Below are positions 7,153-14,333 of a stretch of 41,393 bases of DNA, one piece after another. Location of the stretch: the NCBI GenBank assembly GCA_964416315.1, contig CAYQDR010000028.1, forward strand, positions 1-41,393. The letters run 5' to 3'. Positions within the stretch are counted from its first letter, which is position 1. Every line of letters starts with the position of its first letter. The position numbers were made by a program, and so were the translations under genes. Source of the stretch: CAYQDR01 sp964416315. GTDB taxonomy: Bacteria; Methylomirabilota; Methylomirabilia; Rokubacteriales; DASRDR01. The notes under the pieces are model-generated. The model had not been told where the DNA came from. It saw only the letters and a program-made list of their open reading frames with translations, and searched no databases.

Positions 7153-8598
7153 ATGAAGCTCCTGCCGGTCGGCGACTGCGTGTGGGAGATCCCGCCGAGC
7201 GAGAAGCACGGGATGCGGGTGCCGGCGCGCATCTATGCCTCCGAGGCGCTCCTCGGCGGGATGGACCAGGGCGTGTTCGACCAGGTCACGAACGTGGCCT
7301 GCCTCCCCGGCATCGTCGGCGCGGCCCTGTGCATGCCCGACGGGCACTGGGGATACGGCTTCCCGATCGGCGGCGTCGCCGCGTTCCGCGCCGACACGGG
7401 GATCATCTCCCCGGGCGGGATCGGCTTCGACATCAACTGCGGGATGCGCCTCCTCCGGACCTCGCTCACCGAGGGCGAGGTGCGGCCACGGCTCCGGGAG
7501 CTGGTCGCCGCGCTCTTCGCCGCGGTCCCCGCGGGCGTCGGGGGGAGGGGGTTCGTCCGCCTCGCCGAGGCGGACCTCCGGCGGGTGATGCTCGAGGGCG
7601 CCGGCTGGTGCGTCCGGGAAGGGTATGGCTGGCCCGAGGATCTCGAGCGCACGGAGGGGCGCGGCTGCCTCGAAGGGGCCGATCCGACCCACGTGAGCGC
7701 CCGGGCCGTGGCGCGCGGGATCAACCAGCTCGGGACGCTCGGCGCCGGCAACCACTACCTGGAGATCCAGGTCGTGCGGCCGGAGGGCCTCGCGGATCCC
7801 GCCGTGGCCCGCGCCTTCGGCATCGAGGCCCCGGGCCAGGTCCTCGTGATGCTCCACTGCGGCTCCCGCGGCTTCGGCCATCAGATCGGCACCGACTACC
7901 TCCGCACCTTCGACCAGGCGATGCGGCTCTACGGCATCCGCGTGAGCGACCGCGAGCTGGCGTGCGCTCCGTTCGGCTCGCCGTACGGGCAGGCCTACTT
8001 CGGCGCGATGACGGCGGCGGCCAACGCCGCCTTCGCCAACCGCCAGGTGATCACGCACCGCATCCGGGAGGTCTTCGGGCGCGTGTTCGGCCGCGACCCC
8101 CGGGCACTGGGCCTGTCGGTGGTCTACGACGTCTGCCACAACACGGCCAAGCTCGAGCGCCACGTGGTGGACGGCGAAGAGCTGGAGCTCGTCGTCCACC
8201 GGAAGGGCGCGACCCGGGCGTTCGGCCCGGGCGCCCCCGATCTGCCGGACGCGTACCGCGAGGTCGGCCAGCCCGTGTTGATCGGCGGGTCGATGGAGAC
8301 CGGATCGGCGCTCCTCGTGGGGACCGCCCACGCGATGGCGGAGACGTTCGGCTCGACGGCGCACGGCGCCGGACGGGCGATGTCGCGGGGTGAGGCGAAG
8401 CGGCGGGTGCACGGGGAGGCGCTCTTGCGCGAGATGGAGGCGCGCGGGATCATCGTCCAGGTAGCGTCGAAGAGCGGGGTCGCCGAGGAGGCGGGCGTCG
8501 CATACAAGGACCTGAACGCGGTCGTGGACGTCGTCCACCGCCTGGACATCTCGCGCAAGGTCGCGTTCCTCACCCCGATCGGGAACATCAAGGGGTAG
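7153..8598 (+). CDS. rtcB: RNA-splicing ligase RtcB
   Basis: A 481-residue protein, full length for the family (~400-480). Signatures include MPDGHWGYGFPIGG near the start, GGIGFDINCGMRLL (metal-ligating Asp/Cys), LGTLGAGNHYLEIQ (the N-x-x-x-E GTP/metal motif), HCGSRGFGHQI, DVCHNTAKLE and TAHGAGRAMSRGEAKR containing the His that is guanylylated. It joins 2',3'-cyclic phosphate or 3'-phosphate RNA ends to 5'-OH ends using GTP. It follows archease, and the operon has a sigma-54 promoter, which recalls the E. coli rtcBA operon with its sigma-54 activator RtcR. No rtcR or rtcA is present in this window. Confidence 0.96.
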   Translation: MKLLPVGDCVWEIPPSEKHGMRVPARIYASEALLGGMDQGVFDQVTNVACLPGIVGAALCMPDGHWGYGFPIGGVAAFRADTGIISPGGIGFDINCGMRLLRTSLTEGEVRPRLRELVAALFAAVPAGVGGRGFVRLAEADLRRVMLEGAGWCVREGYGWPEDLERTEGRGCLEGADPTHVSARAVARGINQLGTLGAGNHYLEIQVVRPEGLADPAVARAFGIEAPGQVLVMLHCGSRGFGHQIGTDYLRTFDQAMRLYGIRVSDRELACAPFGSPYGQAYFGAMTAAANAAFANRQVITHRIREVFGRVFGRDPRALGLSVVYDVCHNTAKLERHVVDGEELELVVHRKGATRAFGPGAPDLPDAYREVGQPVLIGGSMETGSALLVGTAHAMAETFGSTAHGAGRAMSRGEAKRRVHGEALLREMEARGIIVQVASKSGVAEEAGVAYKDLNAVVDVVHRLDISRKVAFLTPIGNIKG

Positions 8599-8631
8599 AC
8601 GGCGCGCTCGCCTCGGCCGTCAACGGTCGCC

Positions 8632-8733
8632 GTGGAGCTCCTCGAGATCGAGCTGAACCCCCTGGTGGCGCACCCCACGGGCGTCATCGCGGTGGACGTC
8701 CGGGCGACGCTGGCCGGAGAGGAGGGTGCATGA
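8632..8733 (+). pseudogene. C-terminal fragment of an ADP-forming acyl-CoA synthetase (ATP-grasp part)
   Basis: The 33 codons before the usp start read VELLEIELNPLVAHPTGVIA then VDVRATLAG. This is the conserved ATP-grasp C-terminus of acetate-CoA ligase (ADP-forming) or acyl-CoA synthetase, including the metal-binding E-x-N-P. The stop TGA overlaps the following ATG (ATGA at 8730). No upstream part of the ~700-residue enzyme exists; rtcB ends 33 bases before. It looks like the end of a gene whose body was deleted, leaving its coupling to the stress-protein gene. Confidence 0.65.
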
Positions 8734-9614
8734 GGACGCACGGTCCCTGGCGGGTGCTGGTCGCCAGCGACGGCTCACCGGAGGCCCGCGCGGGCCTCCA
8801 GGCGACGGTCGCGTTTCCGTGGCCGCGCCGGACGCGGGCTTCGGCCGTCGTGGCGCGCGGGGCGGCCCCGGCGCGGCCTCCGGCCGCCGTGGCCCTGGCC
8901 GTGGACCGAGCGTTCGCCCGCGTAGTGGGCGAGGCCCGGCGCATCCTCGGGCGGCGCTGGCCCCGCGCCGGGGCTCGTCTGACCGACCGCTGGCCAGTCG
9001 AGGGCATCCTCGCCGAGGCGCGGCGCCTCGGAGCGCGCGTCGTCGTCGTGGCGCCGAGCGGACGGGGCCCGCTCGGCCGCCTCCTCCTCGGGAGCGTCTC
9101 CCGTGACGTGGTCCGGAGGGCGCCGGGGGCCGTGCTCGTCGTCAAGGGCCGGCCGCGCCGCCCCCGGCGGGTGGTGTTGGGCTTCGATGCCTCGCCGCAC
9201 GCGCGCCGGGCCGTCGAGCTCGTGGCGCACCTCGTCCCTCCGGCACGTGGGGGCGTAACGCTCGTGCGCGTGGTCCCCCTCGAACGCCGGCCGCCGATGC
9301 CGTCGCACCTCCCCCCGGCGGCGCGCGTCATCGTCGAGAGCCGGATGGCGATGGTGGGCGCCGAGCGGCTGCGCGCGGCCCGGCCCGCAGCCGAGGCCGC
9401 CGCGCGGCGGCTCGCGCAGCGCGCCTGGCGGGTTCGCGTGCTGGTCCGCCTGGGGAACCCGCTCGCGGAGCTCCTCCGGGTCGCGGCGACGGAGCGGGCG
9501 GATCTCCTCGTCGTGGGGGCGCGGGGCGTCGGGCGGCTCAGAGGGCTCGTCGTCGGGAGCGTGGCCGACGGCGTCCTCAATCGTGCCGGGGTCTCGGTTC
9601 TTCTGGTCCGGTAG
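8730..9614 (+). CDS. Tandem universal stress protein (two UspA domains)
   Basis: A 294-residue protein. Domain 1 (residues ~7-137) begins RVLVASDGSPEAR and ends with GPLGRLLLGSVSRDVVRRAPGAVLVV. Domain 2 (~144-294) begins RRVVLGFDASPHARRA and ends with VGARGVGRLRGLVVGSVADG. The second domain retains the ATP-binding motif G-x2-G-x9-G-S; the first has a similar but shorter version. Tandem UspA proteins are typical of hypoxia and dormancy regulons. The start overlaps the stop of an acyl-CoA synthetase fragment, so the original operon partner has been lost. Confidence 0.92.
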   Translation: MRTHGPWRVLVASDGSPEARAGLQATVAFPWPRRTRASAVVARGAAPARPPAAVALAVDRAFARVVGEARRILGRRWPRAGARLTDRWPVEGILAEARRLGARVVVVAPSGRGPLGRLLLGSVSRDVVRRAPGAVLVVKGRPRRPRRVVLGFDASPHARRAVELVAHLVPPARGGVTLVRVVPLERRPPMPSHLPPAARVIVESRMAMVGAERLRAARPAAEAAARRLAQRAWRVRVLVRLGNPLAELLRVAATERADLLVVGARGVGRLRGLVVGSVADGVLNRAGVSVLLVR

Positions 9615-9618
9615 ATCG

Positions 9619-9705
9619 TCGGAGGGGGCCTCGACGGCCCCCTCCGAGACCTCCCCCGGGATACGTTGCGGCGGCACAGCCGCCGCTCGGAGCGGACCAC
9701 CATGG
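9619..9705 (-). repeat. Double-hairpin dispersed repeat, copy 1 (also a terminator for usp)
   Basis: Hairpin 1 is TCGGAGGGGGCC-TCGAC-GGCCCCCTCCGA (9619-9647, 12-bp stem). Hairpin 2 is GCGGCGGC-ACA-GCCGCCGC (9668-9686). A reverse-complement copy lies at 15039-15118. The first hairpin starts five bases after the usp stop and could end transcription in both directions. Confidence 0.8.
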
Positions 9706-9741
9706 GCGCGTGGACGGGCGTCCCGTTGCGCCCGGTTAGTC

Positions 9742-9757
9742 TGACACGCTCGTTGCG
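9742..9757 (+). promoter_or_regulatory. Sigma-54-like promoter upstream of the small membrane protein
   Basis: TGACAC, five bases (GCTCG), TTGCG, with correct spacing and one change in the -24 element (A for G). It lies ~95 bases before the ATG at 9853. Confidence 0.55.
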
Positions 9758-9852
9758 CCCCCGTGGGGTGCCGCCGTCCCACGTGGTGAGAGCCGGCCCC
9801 ACCCCGGGAGCCCGGCGACCGGGTTCCGCTCGGCGCCGCAGGGAAAATCCCC

Positions 9853-10185
9853 ATGATCCCGGGTGGTTGGGCCTCGACACTGAAGGATGCGGCTCTGGCA
9901 GGGTTGTTGCTACGTCTTCCGGGTGGCATGCGCGCCAGGGTGCCGGCGGGAGCCTGGAGTCCAGTCGCAGTCCTGCTCGCGATTGCCGTGGTCGTGGCGG
10001 CAGGCGCCTGCCTCTTCGACGGCGGCGACCGGGTGGGCGAGGACCTCTGCCTGGTCCTCCTCACGACGAGCCCGGGACTCCTCCTCGGCTTCCCGCTGGC
10101 CCTGGCGGGCCAACTCCGGCCCGTGCCGGTGCGGCGATACGCCGGCGGCTCGCGAGACCTACCCGTCCCACCCCCTAGAGGCTGA
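9853..10185 (+). CDS. Small predicted membrane protein, unknown function
   Basis: 110 residues with two hydrophobic segments: PVAVLLAIAVVVAAGACLF (about 37-55) and CLVLLTTSPGLLLGFPLALAG (about 66-86). There is a Pro/Arg-rich C-terminal tail. I do not recognise a family. The ribosome site before ATG 9853 is weak (GGGAAAA). An alternative start is ATG 9928, which would lie just after a second sigma-54-like site at 9896-9911. The second membrane segment gives moderate confidence that the frame is real. Confidence 0.5.
   Translation: MIPGGWASTLKDAALAGLLLRLPGGMRARVPAGAWSPVAVLLAIAVVVAAGACLFDGGDRVGEDLCLVLLTTSPGLLLGFPLALAGQLRPVPVRRYAGGSRDLPVPPPRG
9896..9911 (+). promoter_or_regulatory. Possible sigma-54 promoter inside the start of the membrane-protein frame
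   Basis: TGGCAG, five bases (GGTTG), TTGCT: only the sixth base departs from consensus. The predicted start (~9922) is just before ATG 9928, so if used, the protein would be the shorter form or the transcript would serve the exported protein at 10266. Confidence 0.4.
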
Positions 10186-10203
10186 GCGCGCCCCCCTCGT
10201 CGG

Positions 10204-10224
10204 GTCCCGGCCCGGGGCCGGGAC
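10204..10224. terminator. Perfect 21-base palindrome, probable terminator
   Basis: GTCCCGGCCC-G-GGGCCGGGAC, a 10-bp perfect stem with a one-base centre, lies between the membrane-protein stop (10185) and the next start (10266). There is no T-run; a cruciform or protein site is also possible. Confidence 0.45.
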
Positions 10225-10265
10225 ATTCCTGAACCGCAACCGCGCTGGAGTCGAGGAGTCAGACG

Positions 10266-10679
10266 ATGCGCTCGGTCATTCGAGTGGGACTGGTGATCAC
10301 ACTGGCCACCGTCTGGGCTTCGTGGGCGGCGTCCGCCCAGGAGGCGCTGACGAAGAGCGACCGCCGCGGCCCCGTGTCCGTGACCGTGACCCTCGCCGCG
10401 CCCCCGATGGTCGGCGCTCCGATCAAGGCGAAGGTCGTGCTCGACACGCACTCGGTCGGGCTCGACGGCATCGCCTTCGACTCGGCCGTCGCCCTCCGGG
10501 GCGCCGACGGCAGCGAGGTGGTGCCCACGGCTGTCCAGGCCACCGGGTCCGGGCACCACCGGGAAGCGGTGCTCGAGTTCCCGGCCCCGGCGGCGCCGGG
10601 AAAGCTCCGCATCGTGGTGAAGAACGTGGGCGGCGTCGCGGAGCGCAGCTTCGAGTGGGAAGCTCAGCCCGCGCGGTGA
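10266..10679 (+). CDS. Exported beta-rich protein, unknown function
   Basis: 137 residues with a Sec signal peptide (MRSVIRVGLVITLATVWASW, cleavage near AASAQE). The mature part is beta-sandwich-like: VSVTVTLAAPPMVGAPIKAKVVLDTHS, then REAVLEFPAPAAPGKLRIVVKNVGG. This layout resembles YtkA/FixH-like or copper-chaperone-type periplasmic domains, but I see no Met/His metal motif, so no function is assigned. A GAGGAG ribosome site precedes the ATG. It is followed by the YHS, SHOCT and sensor-kinase genes on the same strand. Confidence 0.7.
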   Translation: MRSVIRVGLVITLATVWASWAASAQEALTKSDRRGPVSVTVTLAAPPMVGAPIKAKVVLDTHSVGLDGIAFDSAVALRGADGSEVVPTAVQATGSGHHREAVLEFPAPAAPGKLRIVVKNVGGVAERSFEWEAQPAR

Positions 10680-10704
10680 GCCGCGCGGCCGGGGGGAGAG
10701 TCTC

Positions 10705-10851
10705 ATGGCGAAGGATCCGGTCTGCGGGATGACGGTGGACGAGAAGACGGCCGCCGCGACTTCGGTCTACCAGGGTAAGACGTACTACTTCTGCGCGGCC
10801 GCCTGCAAGGCGACATTCGAGAAGGCGCCCGCGCAGTACGCGAAGGGGTGA
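10705..10851 (+). CDS. YHS-domain small protein
   Basis: A 48-residue protein from ATG 10705 (GGGGGGAGAG upstream). It is a single YHS domain: KDPVCGMTVDEKTA, then YQGKTYYFCAAACKATFEKAP. The paired Cys (C8 and the CxxxC further on) are typical of metal-responsive YHS modules found alone or in copper ATPases. It probably binds a heavy metal (family inference). It lies 25 bases after the exported protein and 4 bases before the SHOCT gene, so the three look co-transcribed. Confidence 0.85.
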   Translation: MAKDPVCGMTVDEKTAAATSVYQGKTYYFCAAACKATFEKAPAQYAKG

Positions 10852-10855
10852 GCCC

Positions 10856-11099
10856 ATGATGGGACCGGGGGACTGGTGGCACCCGATGTGGGGTGCATGG
10901 GGGTTCGGGATGGGGCTGGGGATGCTCCTGTTCTGGGGTGTCGTACTCCTGGGGCTGGTGGTCGTCGATCCGCGCGCTCCTCGGGCCGGGGAAGGCGTCA
11001 GGGCGGGACGCCGCGCTCGAGGTCCTTCGGGAGCGCTACGCGCGGGGGGAGATCAGCCCGGAGGAGTTCGAGGCGAGGAAGCGGGACCTGGCCGCATGA
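10856..11099 (+). pseudogene. SHOCT-domain small membrane protein with a frameshift
   Basis: Frame 1 from ATG 10856 gives a Trp/Gly-rich start (MMGPGDWWHPMWGAWGFGMG) and one membrane helix ending GLVVV near 10972. The C-terminal SHOCT motif (LEVLRERYARGEISPEEFEA, then RKRDLAA to the stop at 11099) is in another frame. The normal protein (~70-80 aa) has both in one frame, so a shift of +1 occurs around 10965-10990 (ALLGPGKASGRD belongs to the second part). No homopolymer is present there. The stop overlaps the kinase ATG (ATGA). It could be a sequencing error. Confidence 0.65.
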
Positions 11100-12265
11100 G
11101 CGTCGAGGCCCGCCGAGCCATGACCGGAGGCGCCGGCTGGAGCGATCGGCTGCGCCAGCGCTTCGGGAGCGAGGTGCTGGCGTTCGGGGTGCTCCGCAGC
11201 CTGACCCTGGTGGGGGGCGTGGCGGCGCTCTTTCTCGTCCCCCTCCGCCCGGAGCACGAGGTGCACCTGGCGCCGCTCCTCGCCGGGGTCATTGCGTACC
11301 AGGTCGCGCTGCTCCTCGTCCTGGCCCGCTGGGCCGCGCGGGCGCGCGAGATCCTCCTCGGCGCGCTCGGCACGGATCTGGGCGTCGTCTTCCTCCTGGC
11401 CTGGTTCACCGGGGGCGGGGAGAGCCACTTCTATCTGCTCTTCTACCTCCTCGTGGGGCTGAACGCCTATTACTTCGGCCCCGGCACCGCGACCGTGGCG
11501 GCGGCGGTCGCCACGACCCTGCTCGCGACCGCGAACTGGCTCGTGACTCCGTCCGCCCCGTGGACCCACATCGGCTCGCGGGCCCTGGTCCTCGGGCTCC
11601 TCGGCCTGGCGCTCGGGCACGTCGCGGCGCGGGAGCGCGCGGCTCGGGCGCGGGCGGAGCAGCTCAACCGGGAGATGGAGACGACGACGGCCCGCCTCGT
11701 CCGCGCCGAGCAGCTCGCCGCCGTGGGACGGCTGTCGGCGAAGGTGGCGCACGAGGTGCGGAACCCGCTCGGGGCGATCCACCTGAACCTGGATCTCCTC
11801 GGCGACCTCGTCCAGGAGTGCCCGGGCCCGGCCATGAGCGAGGCGCGCGAGCTCCTCCGGGGCATCCGGAGCGAGGTGCGAGGGCTCGCGACGCTGGCCG
11901 ACGAGTACCTGGTCGCCGGGCGTCTGCCCCGCCCGAAGCGCGAGAAGGACTCGCTGAACGACGTGGTCACCGAGCTGGTCGCCTTCCTCCGGCCGGTCGC
12001 CGACCGCCAGGGCCTCGCCCTCGAGGCGGAGCTGGACCCGGCGCTCCCGGCGTTGGCCTTCGACCGGGCGATGGTCAGGCAGGCGGTCCGGAACCTCGTC
12101 AAGAACAGCCTCGAGGTCCTGCCGCGGGGGGGCCGGATCCGCGTCTGGACGCGTTGCGACGGCGACACGGCGTCGGTCACTGTCGCGGACGACGGGCCGG
12201 GGATCCCGCCGGAGCACGCCGCGCGGCTGTTCGGCTGGACGAGCTGGCGGGCGCCGGGGAGCTGA
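11096..12265 (+). CDS. Membrane sensor histidine kinase, C-terminally truncated
   Basis: 389 residues from ATG 11096. About six membrane helices occupy residues ~28-180. The dimerisation/phosphoacceptor domain has LAAVGRLSAKVAHEVRNPLG (H-box, with His in HEVRNPL). The N box is MVRQAVRNLVKNSLEVLP and the G1 box VTVADDGPGIPPEHAARLF. Immediately after RLF the protein changes frame context and ends GWTSWRAPGS, so the F and G2 boxes (about 50 residues of the ATP lid and final helix) are missing. Kinases of this type pair with NtrC regulators, and the next gene is one that lacks its receiver. One deletion removing the kinase end and the receiver explains both. Phosphotransfer activity is doubtful. 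Confidence 0.8.
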   Translation: MSVEARRAMTGGAGWSDRLRQRFGSEVLAFGVLRSLTLVGGVAALFLVPLRPEHEVHLAPLLAGVIAYQVALLLVLARWAARAREILLGALGTDLGVVFLLAWFTGGGESHFYLLFYLLVGLNAYYFGPGTATVAAAVATTLLATANWLVTPSAPWTHIGSRALVLGLLGLALGHVAARERAARARAEQLNREMETTTARLVRAEQLAAVGRLSAKVAHEVRNPLGAIHLNLDLLGDLVQECPGPAMSEARELLRGIRSEVRGLATLADEYLVAGRLPRPKREKDSLNDVVTELVAFLRPVADRQGLALEAELDPALPALAFDRAMVRQAVRNLVKNSLEVLPRGGRIRVWTRCDGDTASVTVADDGPGIPPEHAARLFGWTSWRAPGS

Positions 12266-13218
12266 TCGGGACGAGCCCCGCCCTCCGGCCCGTGCTCGAC
12301 CTCGTCCGGCAGGTGGCGCCGACGACCGCGACCGTCCTCATCCAGGGCGAGAGCGGCACCGGAAAGGAGCTCGTCGCCCGCATGCTCCACGACCTCTCGC
12401 CGCGGCGCGGGAAGCCGTTCGTCCGCGTCAACTGCGCCGCGCTGCCCGAAACGCTGCTCGAGTCCGAGCTGTTCGGCTACGAGCGGGGCGCGTTCACCGG
12501 AGCGGTGGGCCGGAAGGAGGGGCGCTTCCAGCTCGCGGACGGTGGCACCGTCCTGCTCGACGAGGTAGGCGATCTCTCGCCCGTCACCCAGTCGAAGCTC
12601 CTCCGCGTCCTCCAGGAAGGGGAGTTCGAGCCGCTCGGGGCGACCCGCACCGTCAAGGTGGACGTCCGGGTCGTCGCCGCGACCAACCAGGACCTCGGGC
12701 AACTGGTGCGGGAGAAGCGGTTCCGGGAAGACCTCTACTACCGGCTGCAGGTGATCACGGTGACGGTCCCGCCGCTCCGCGACCGGCGCGAGGACATTCC
12801 GCTGCTCGCCCAACACTTCCTGCGCCGCTTCGCGGCCAAGAACCACCGCGAGCTGGACGGGTTCACGGAGGCGGCGCTCGCCCGGCTGCTCGACCACGCG
12901 TGGCCGGGCAACGTCCGCGAGCTCGAGCACGCCATCGAGCGCGCCATGATCCTCGCGCGTGGGCGTCTGCTCGACGCGGGCGACCTGCCGGAGGCCATCG
13001 CGGGCGCGGAGCCCTCGGCCCGCGTGGTTCCCATCCCGATCGGCATGCCCCTCGACGAGGTGGAGCAGCGCCTGATCGACGAGACCCTCCAGCGGACCAA
13101 GGGGGACAAGGAGCTGGCCGCCAAGCTCCTCGGGATCGCGAGCCGAACGATCTACCGGAAGCTCCGAGAGCGCGAGGGCGGAGAGAGGGGAGACCATGAG
13201 CCAGAGAGGCAAGGGTAG
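12241..13218 (+). CDS. Sigma-54-dependent activator (NtrC family) without receiver domain; start unresolved
   Basis: About 320 residues homologous to the AAA+ and DNA-binding parts of NtrC: GTSPALRPVLDLVRQVAPT, Walker A GESGTGKE, the sigma-54-contacting loop GAFTGA, Walker B GGTVLLDEVGDL, VDVRVVAATNQDL, then the C-terminal Fis-type helix-turn-helix (KELAAKLLGIASRTIYRKL). The ~120-residue receiver expected for a kinase partner is absent. The frame differs from the kinase, and no good start exists: CTG 12262 overlaps the kinase stop and GTG 12292 would cut into the domain. If made, it would be a constitutive activator. It is the only sigma-54 activator in the window and the natural candidate regulator of the sigma-54 promoters here. 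Confidence 0.82.
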   Translation, partial: ELAGAGELIGTSPALRPVLDLVRQVAPTTATVLIQGESGTGKELVARMLHDLSPRRGKPFVRVNCAALPETLLESELFGYERGAFTGAVGRKEGRFQLADGGTVLLDEVGDLSPVTQSKLLRVLQEGEFEPLGATRTVKVDVRVVAATNQDLGQLVREKRFREDLYYRLQVITVTVPPLRDRREDIPLLAQHFLRRFAAKNHRELDGFTEAALARLLDHAWPGNVRELEHAIERAMILARGRLLDAGDLPEAIAGAEPSARVVPIPIGMPLDEVEQRLIDETLQRTKGDKELAAKLLGIASRTIYRKLREREGGERGDHEPERQG

Positions 13219-13675
13219 GGCGACCGCGCCTTCGCCGCCCCGACGGCGCTGGCGGCTGATCGCGCTCGGCGTGGTGGTTCTCGGGGCGGTCACGGGCGGC
13301 GCCGTCTGGGGGTGGCTCGGGCGCGAGGAGGCCGGCGCGGGGACGCCCCGCCTCGCCGTGGACCGGACCGCCGTCGACCTCGGCTACCGGCGGTTCGACA
13401 CGCCGGTGCGCGTGGATTTCCTCCTGACCAACGCGGGGGACGGGTCGCTGCGGCTCCGGGAGGTGCCCCGCGTCCGGGTCGCGGCGGGCTGCTGACCGCC
13501 GGAGGCGGTCGTCGGGCAGACGACCATCAAGCCGGGCCAGTCCACGACGCTCACGCTCGAGTTCATGATGCACCCCGGGATGGGCGGCTACCACGAGTTC
13601 TGGGTGCCGCTCCGGACCAACGATCCGGCGGCGCCCGAGCAGCGGCTGATCATCCGCTCCACCTGGGGGCCGTGA
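13196..13675 (+). CDS. Exported DUF1573-like protein with in-frame UGA: candidate selenoprotein
   Basis: A 159-residue product if UGA 13493-13495 is read as selenocysteine at residue 100. Residues ~20-42 form a signal/membrane segment (RWRLIALGVVVLGAVTGGAV). The remainder is an Ig-like DUF1573 fold: VDLGYRRFDTPVRVDFLLTN, then after the UGA PPEAVVGQTTIKPGQSTTLT, FMMHPGMGGYHEFWVPLRTN and LIIRSTWGP to a TGA at 13673. The UGA directly follows a Cys (AAGC-U-PP). From memory, relatives have Cys-Cys-Pro-Pro here. A stem-loop with SECIS-like geometry follows at 13507-13525. The start overlaps the end of the activator gene. Alternative: a nonsense mutation or sequencing error at a Cys codon. Confidence 0.65.
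13493..13525 (+). promoter_or_regulatory. Candidate bacterial SECIS element (UGA plus downstream hairpin)
   Basis: After UGA 13493-13495 comes a small hairpin CCGCC-GGA-GGCGG (13496-13508). Overlapping it is a perfect 7-bp stem GGTCGTC/GACGACC (13507-13513 with 13519-13525) and a loop GGGCA whose first base is 18 nt after the UGA. Bacterial SECIS elements have an apical loop about 16-37 nt after the UGA with a G among its first bases. Confidence 0.5.
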
Positions 13676-13788
13676 GGCGGGCCGACAAAGATGTCGAGGG
13701 CCTCGACGATTTCGACGATCGGGCGGGGCGGCCTGGCCCGCGAGGGCCGCAACTCCGCGGAAAGACGATCCGGCCCCGCGGCGCCCCT

Positions 13789-13804
13789 TGGCATCGTTCG
13801 TGCT
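13789..13804 (+). promoter_or_regulatory. Sigma-54-like promoter upstream of the Met-rich exported protein
   Basis: TGGCAT, five bases (CGTTC), GTGCT. The -24 is good; the -12 has G for T at its first base but keeps the invariant GC. It lies 47 bases before ATG 13851. Confidence 0.45.
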
Positions 13805-13850
13805 CTGGAATAGGGCGATGAAGACCAGAGATGGGAGGAGGTGAGAGTCG

Positions 13851-14273
13851 ATGAAACGACTTCTGCTGCTCGCACTGCCCCTGGGCGTCCTCGTCCTGCT
13901 GGTCGGCGTGGCCTTTGCGCAGATGGGGCCGATGGCCGGCGGCATGGGCGGTCGGATGATGGGGCCGGGCATGATGGGTGGCCAGGGTCACATGATGGGC
14001 GGTCAAGGTCAGGCCGGCTGCCCCGGCATGACCGCCACCGGCACCACCGCGCCCGCCGCGATCACCGAGGAGAAGGCCAAGGAGCTCGCCCAGGAGTACG
14101 CGGACAAGTACCTGAAGGGCTTCACGGTCGAGAAGGTGCTCCCGTTCACCGGGATGCACGGAACGATGTACAGCGTCGAGTTGAAGGGCCCCAACGATGA
14201 AGTTCGCGCCTTTCACATCAACCCGTGGGGGAACGTGATGCCGTTCGGCGGCCCCTGGCGCCGCGCCGGCTAG
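13851..14273 (+). CDS. Exported Met/Gly-rich protein with PepSY-like C-terminus
   Basis: 140 residues after a GGGAGGAGG ribosome site. The signal peptide is MKRLLLLALPLGVLVLLVGV with cleavage near AFAQ. Residues 25-60 are a Met/Gly-rich stretch (MGPMAGGMGGRMMGPGMMGG and QGHMMGGQGQAGC) of the kind that binds Cu(I) or other soft metals. Residues ~70-135 (EEKAKELAQEYADKYLKGFT, MHGTMYSVELKGPNDEVRAF, HINPWGNVMPF) resemble a single PepSY-like alpha/beta repeat. A periplasmic metal-buffering or redox role is plausible but unproven. A strong terminator follows. Confidence 0.75.
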   Translation: MKRLLLLALPLGVLVLLVGVAFAQMGPMAGGMGGRMMGPGMMGGQGHMMGGQGQAGCPGMTATGTTAPAAITEEKAKELAQEYADKYLKGFTVEKVLPFTGMHGTMYSVELKGPNDEVRAFHINPWGNVMPFGGPWRRAG

Positions 14274-14292
14274 CGACCCTCCCTGCCATCGC

Positions 14293-14333
14293 CGACCCCC
14301 GGGGGTATAACGCCCCCGGGGGTCGTGCGTTTT
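14293..14333 (+). terminator. Rho-independent terminator
   Basis: CGACCCCCGGGGG (14293-14305), loop TATAACG, CCCCCGGGGGTCG (14313-14325): a perfect 13-bp stem, then TGCG and TTTT (14330-14333). It lies 20 bases after the stop of the Met-rich protein gene. Confidence 0.85.
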
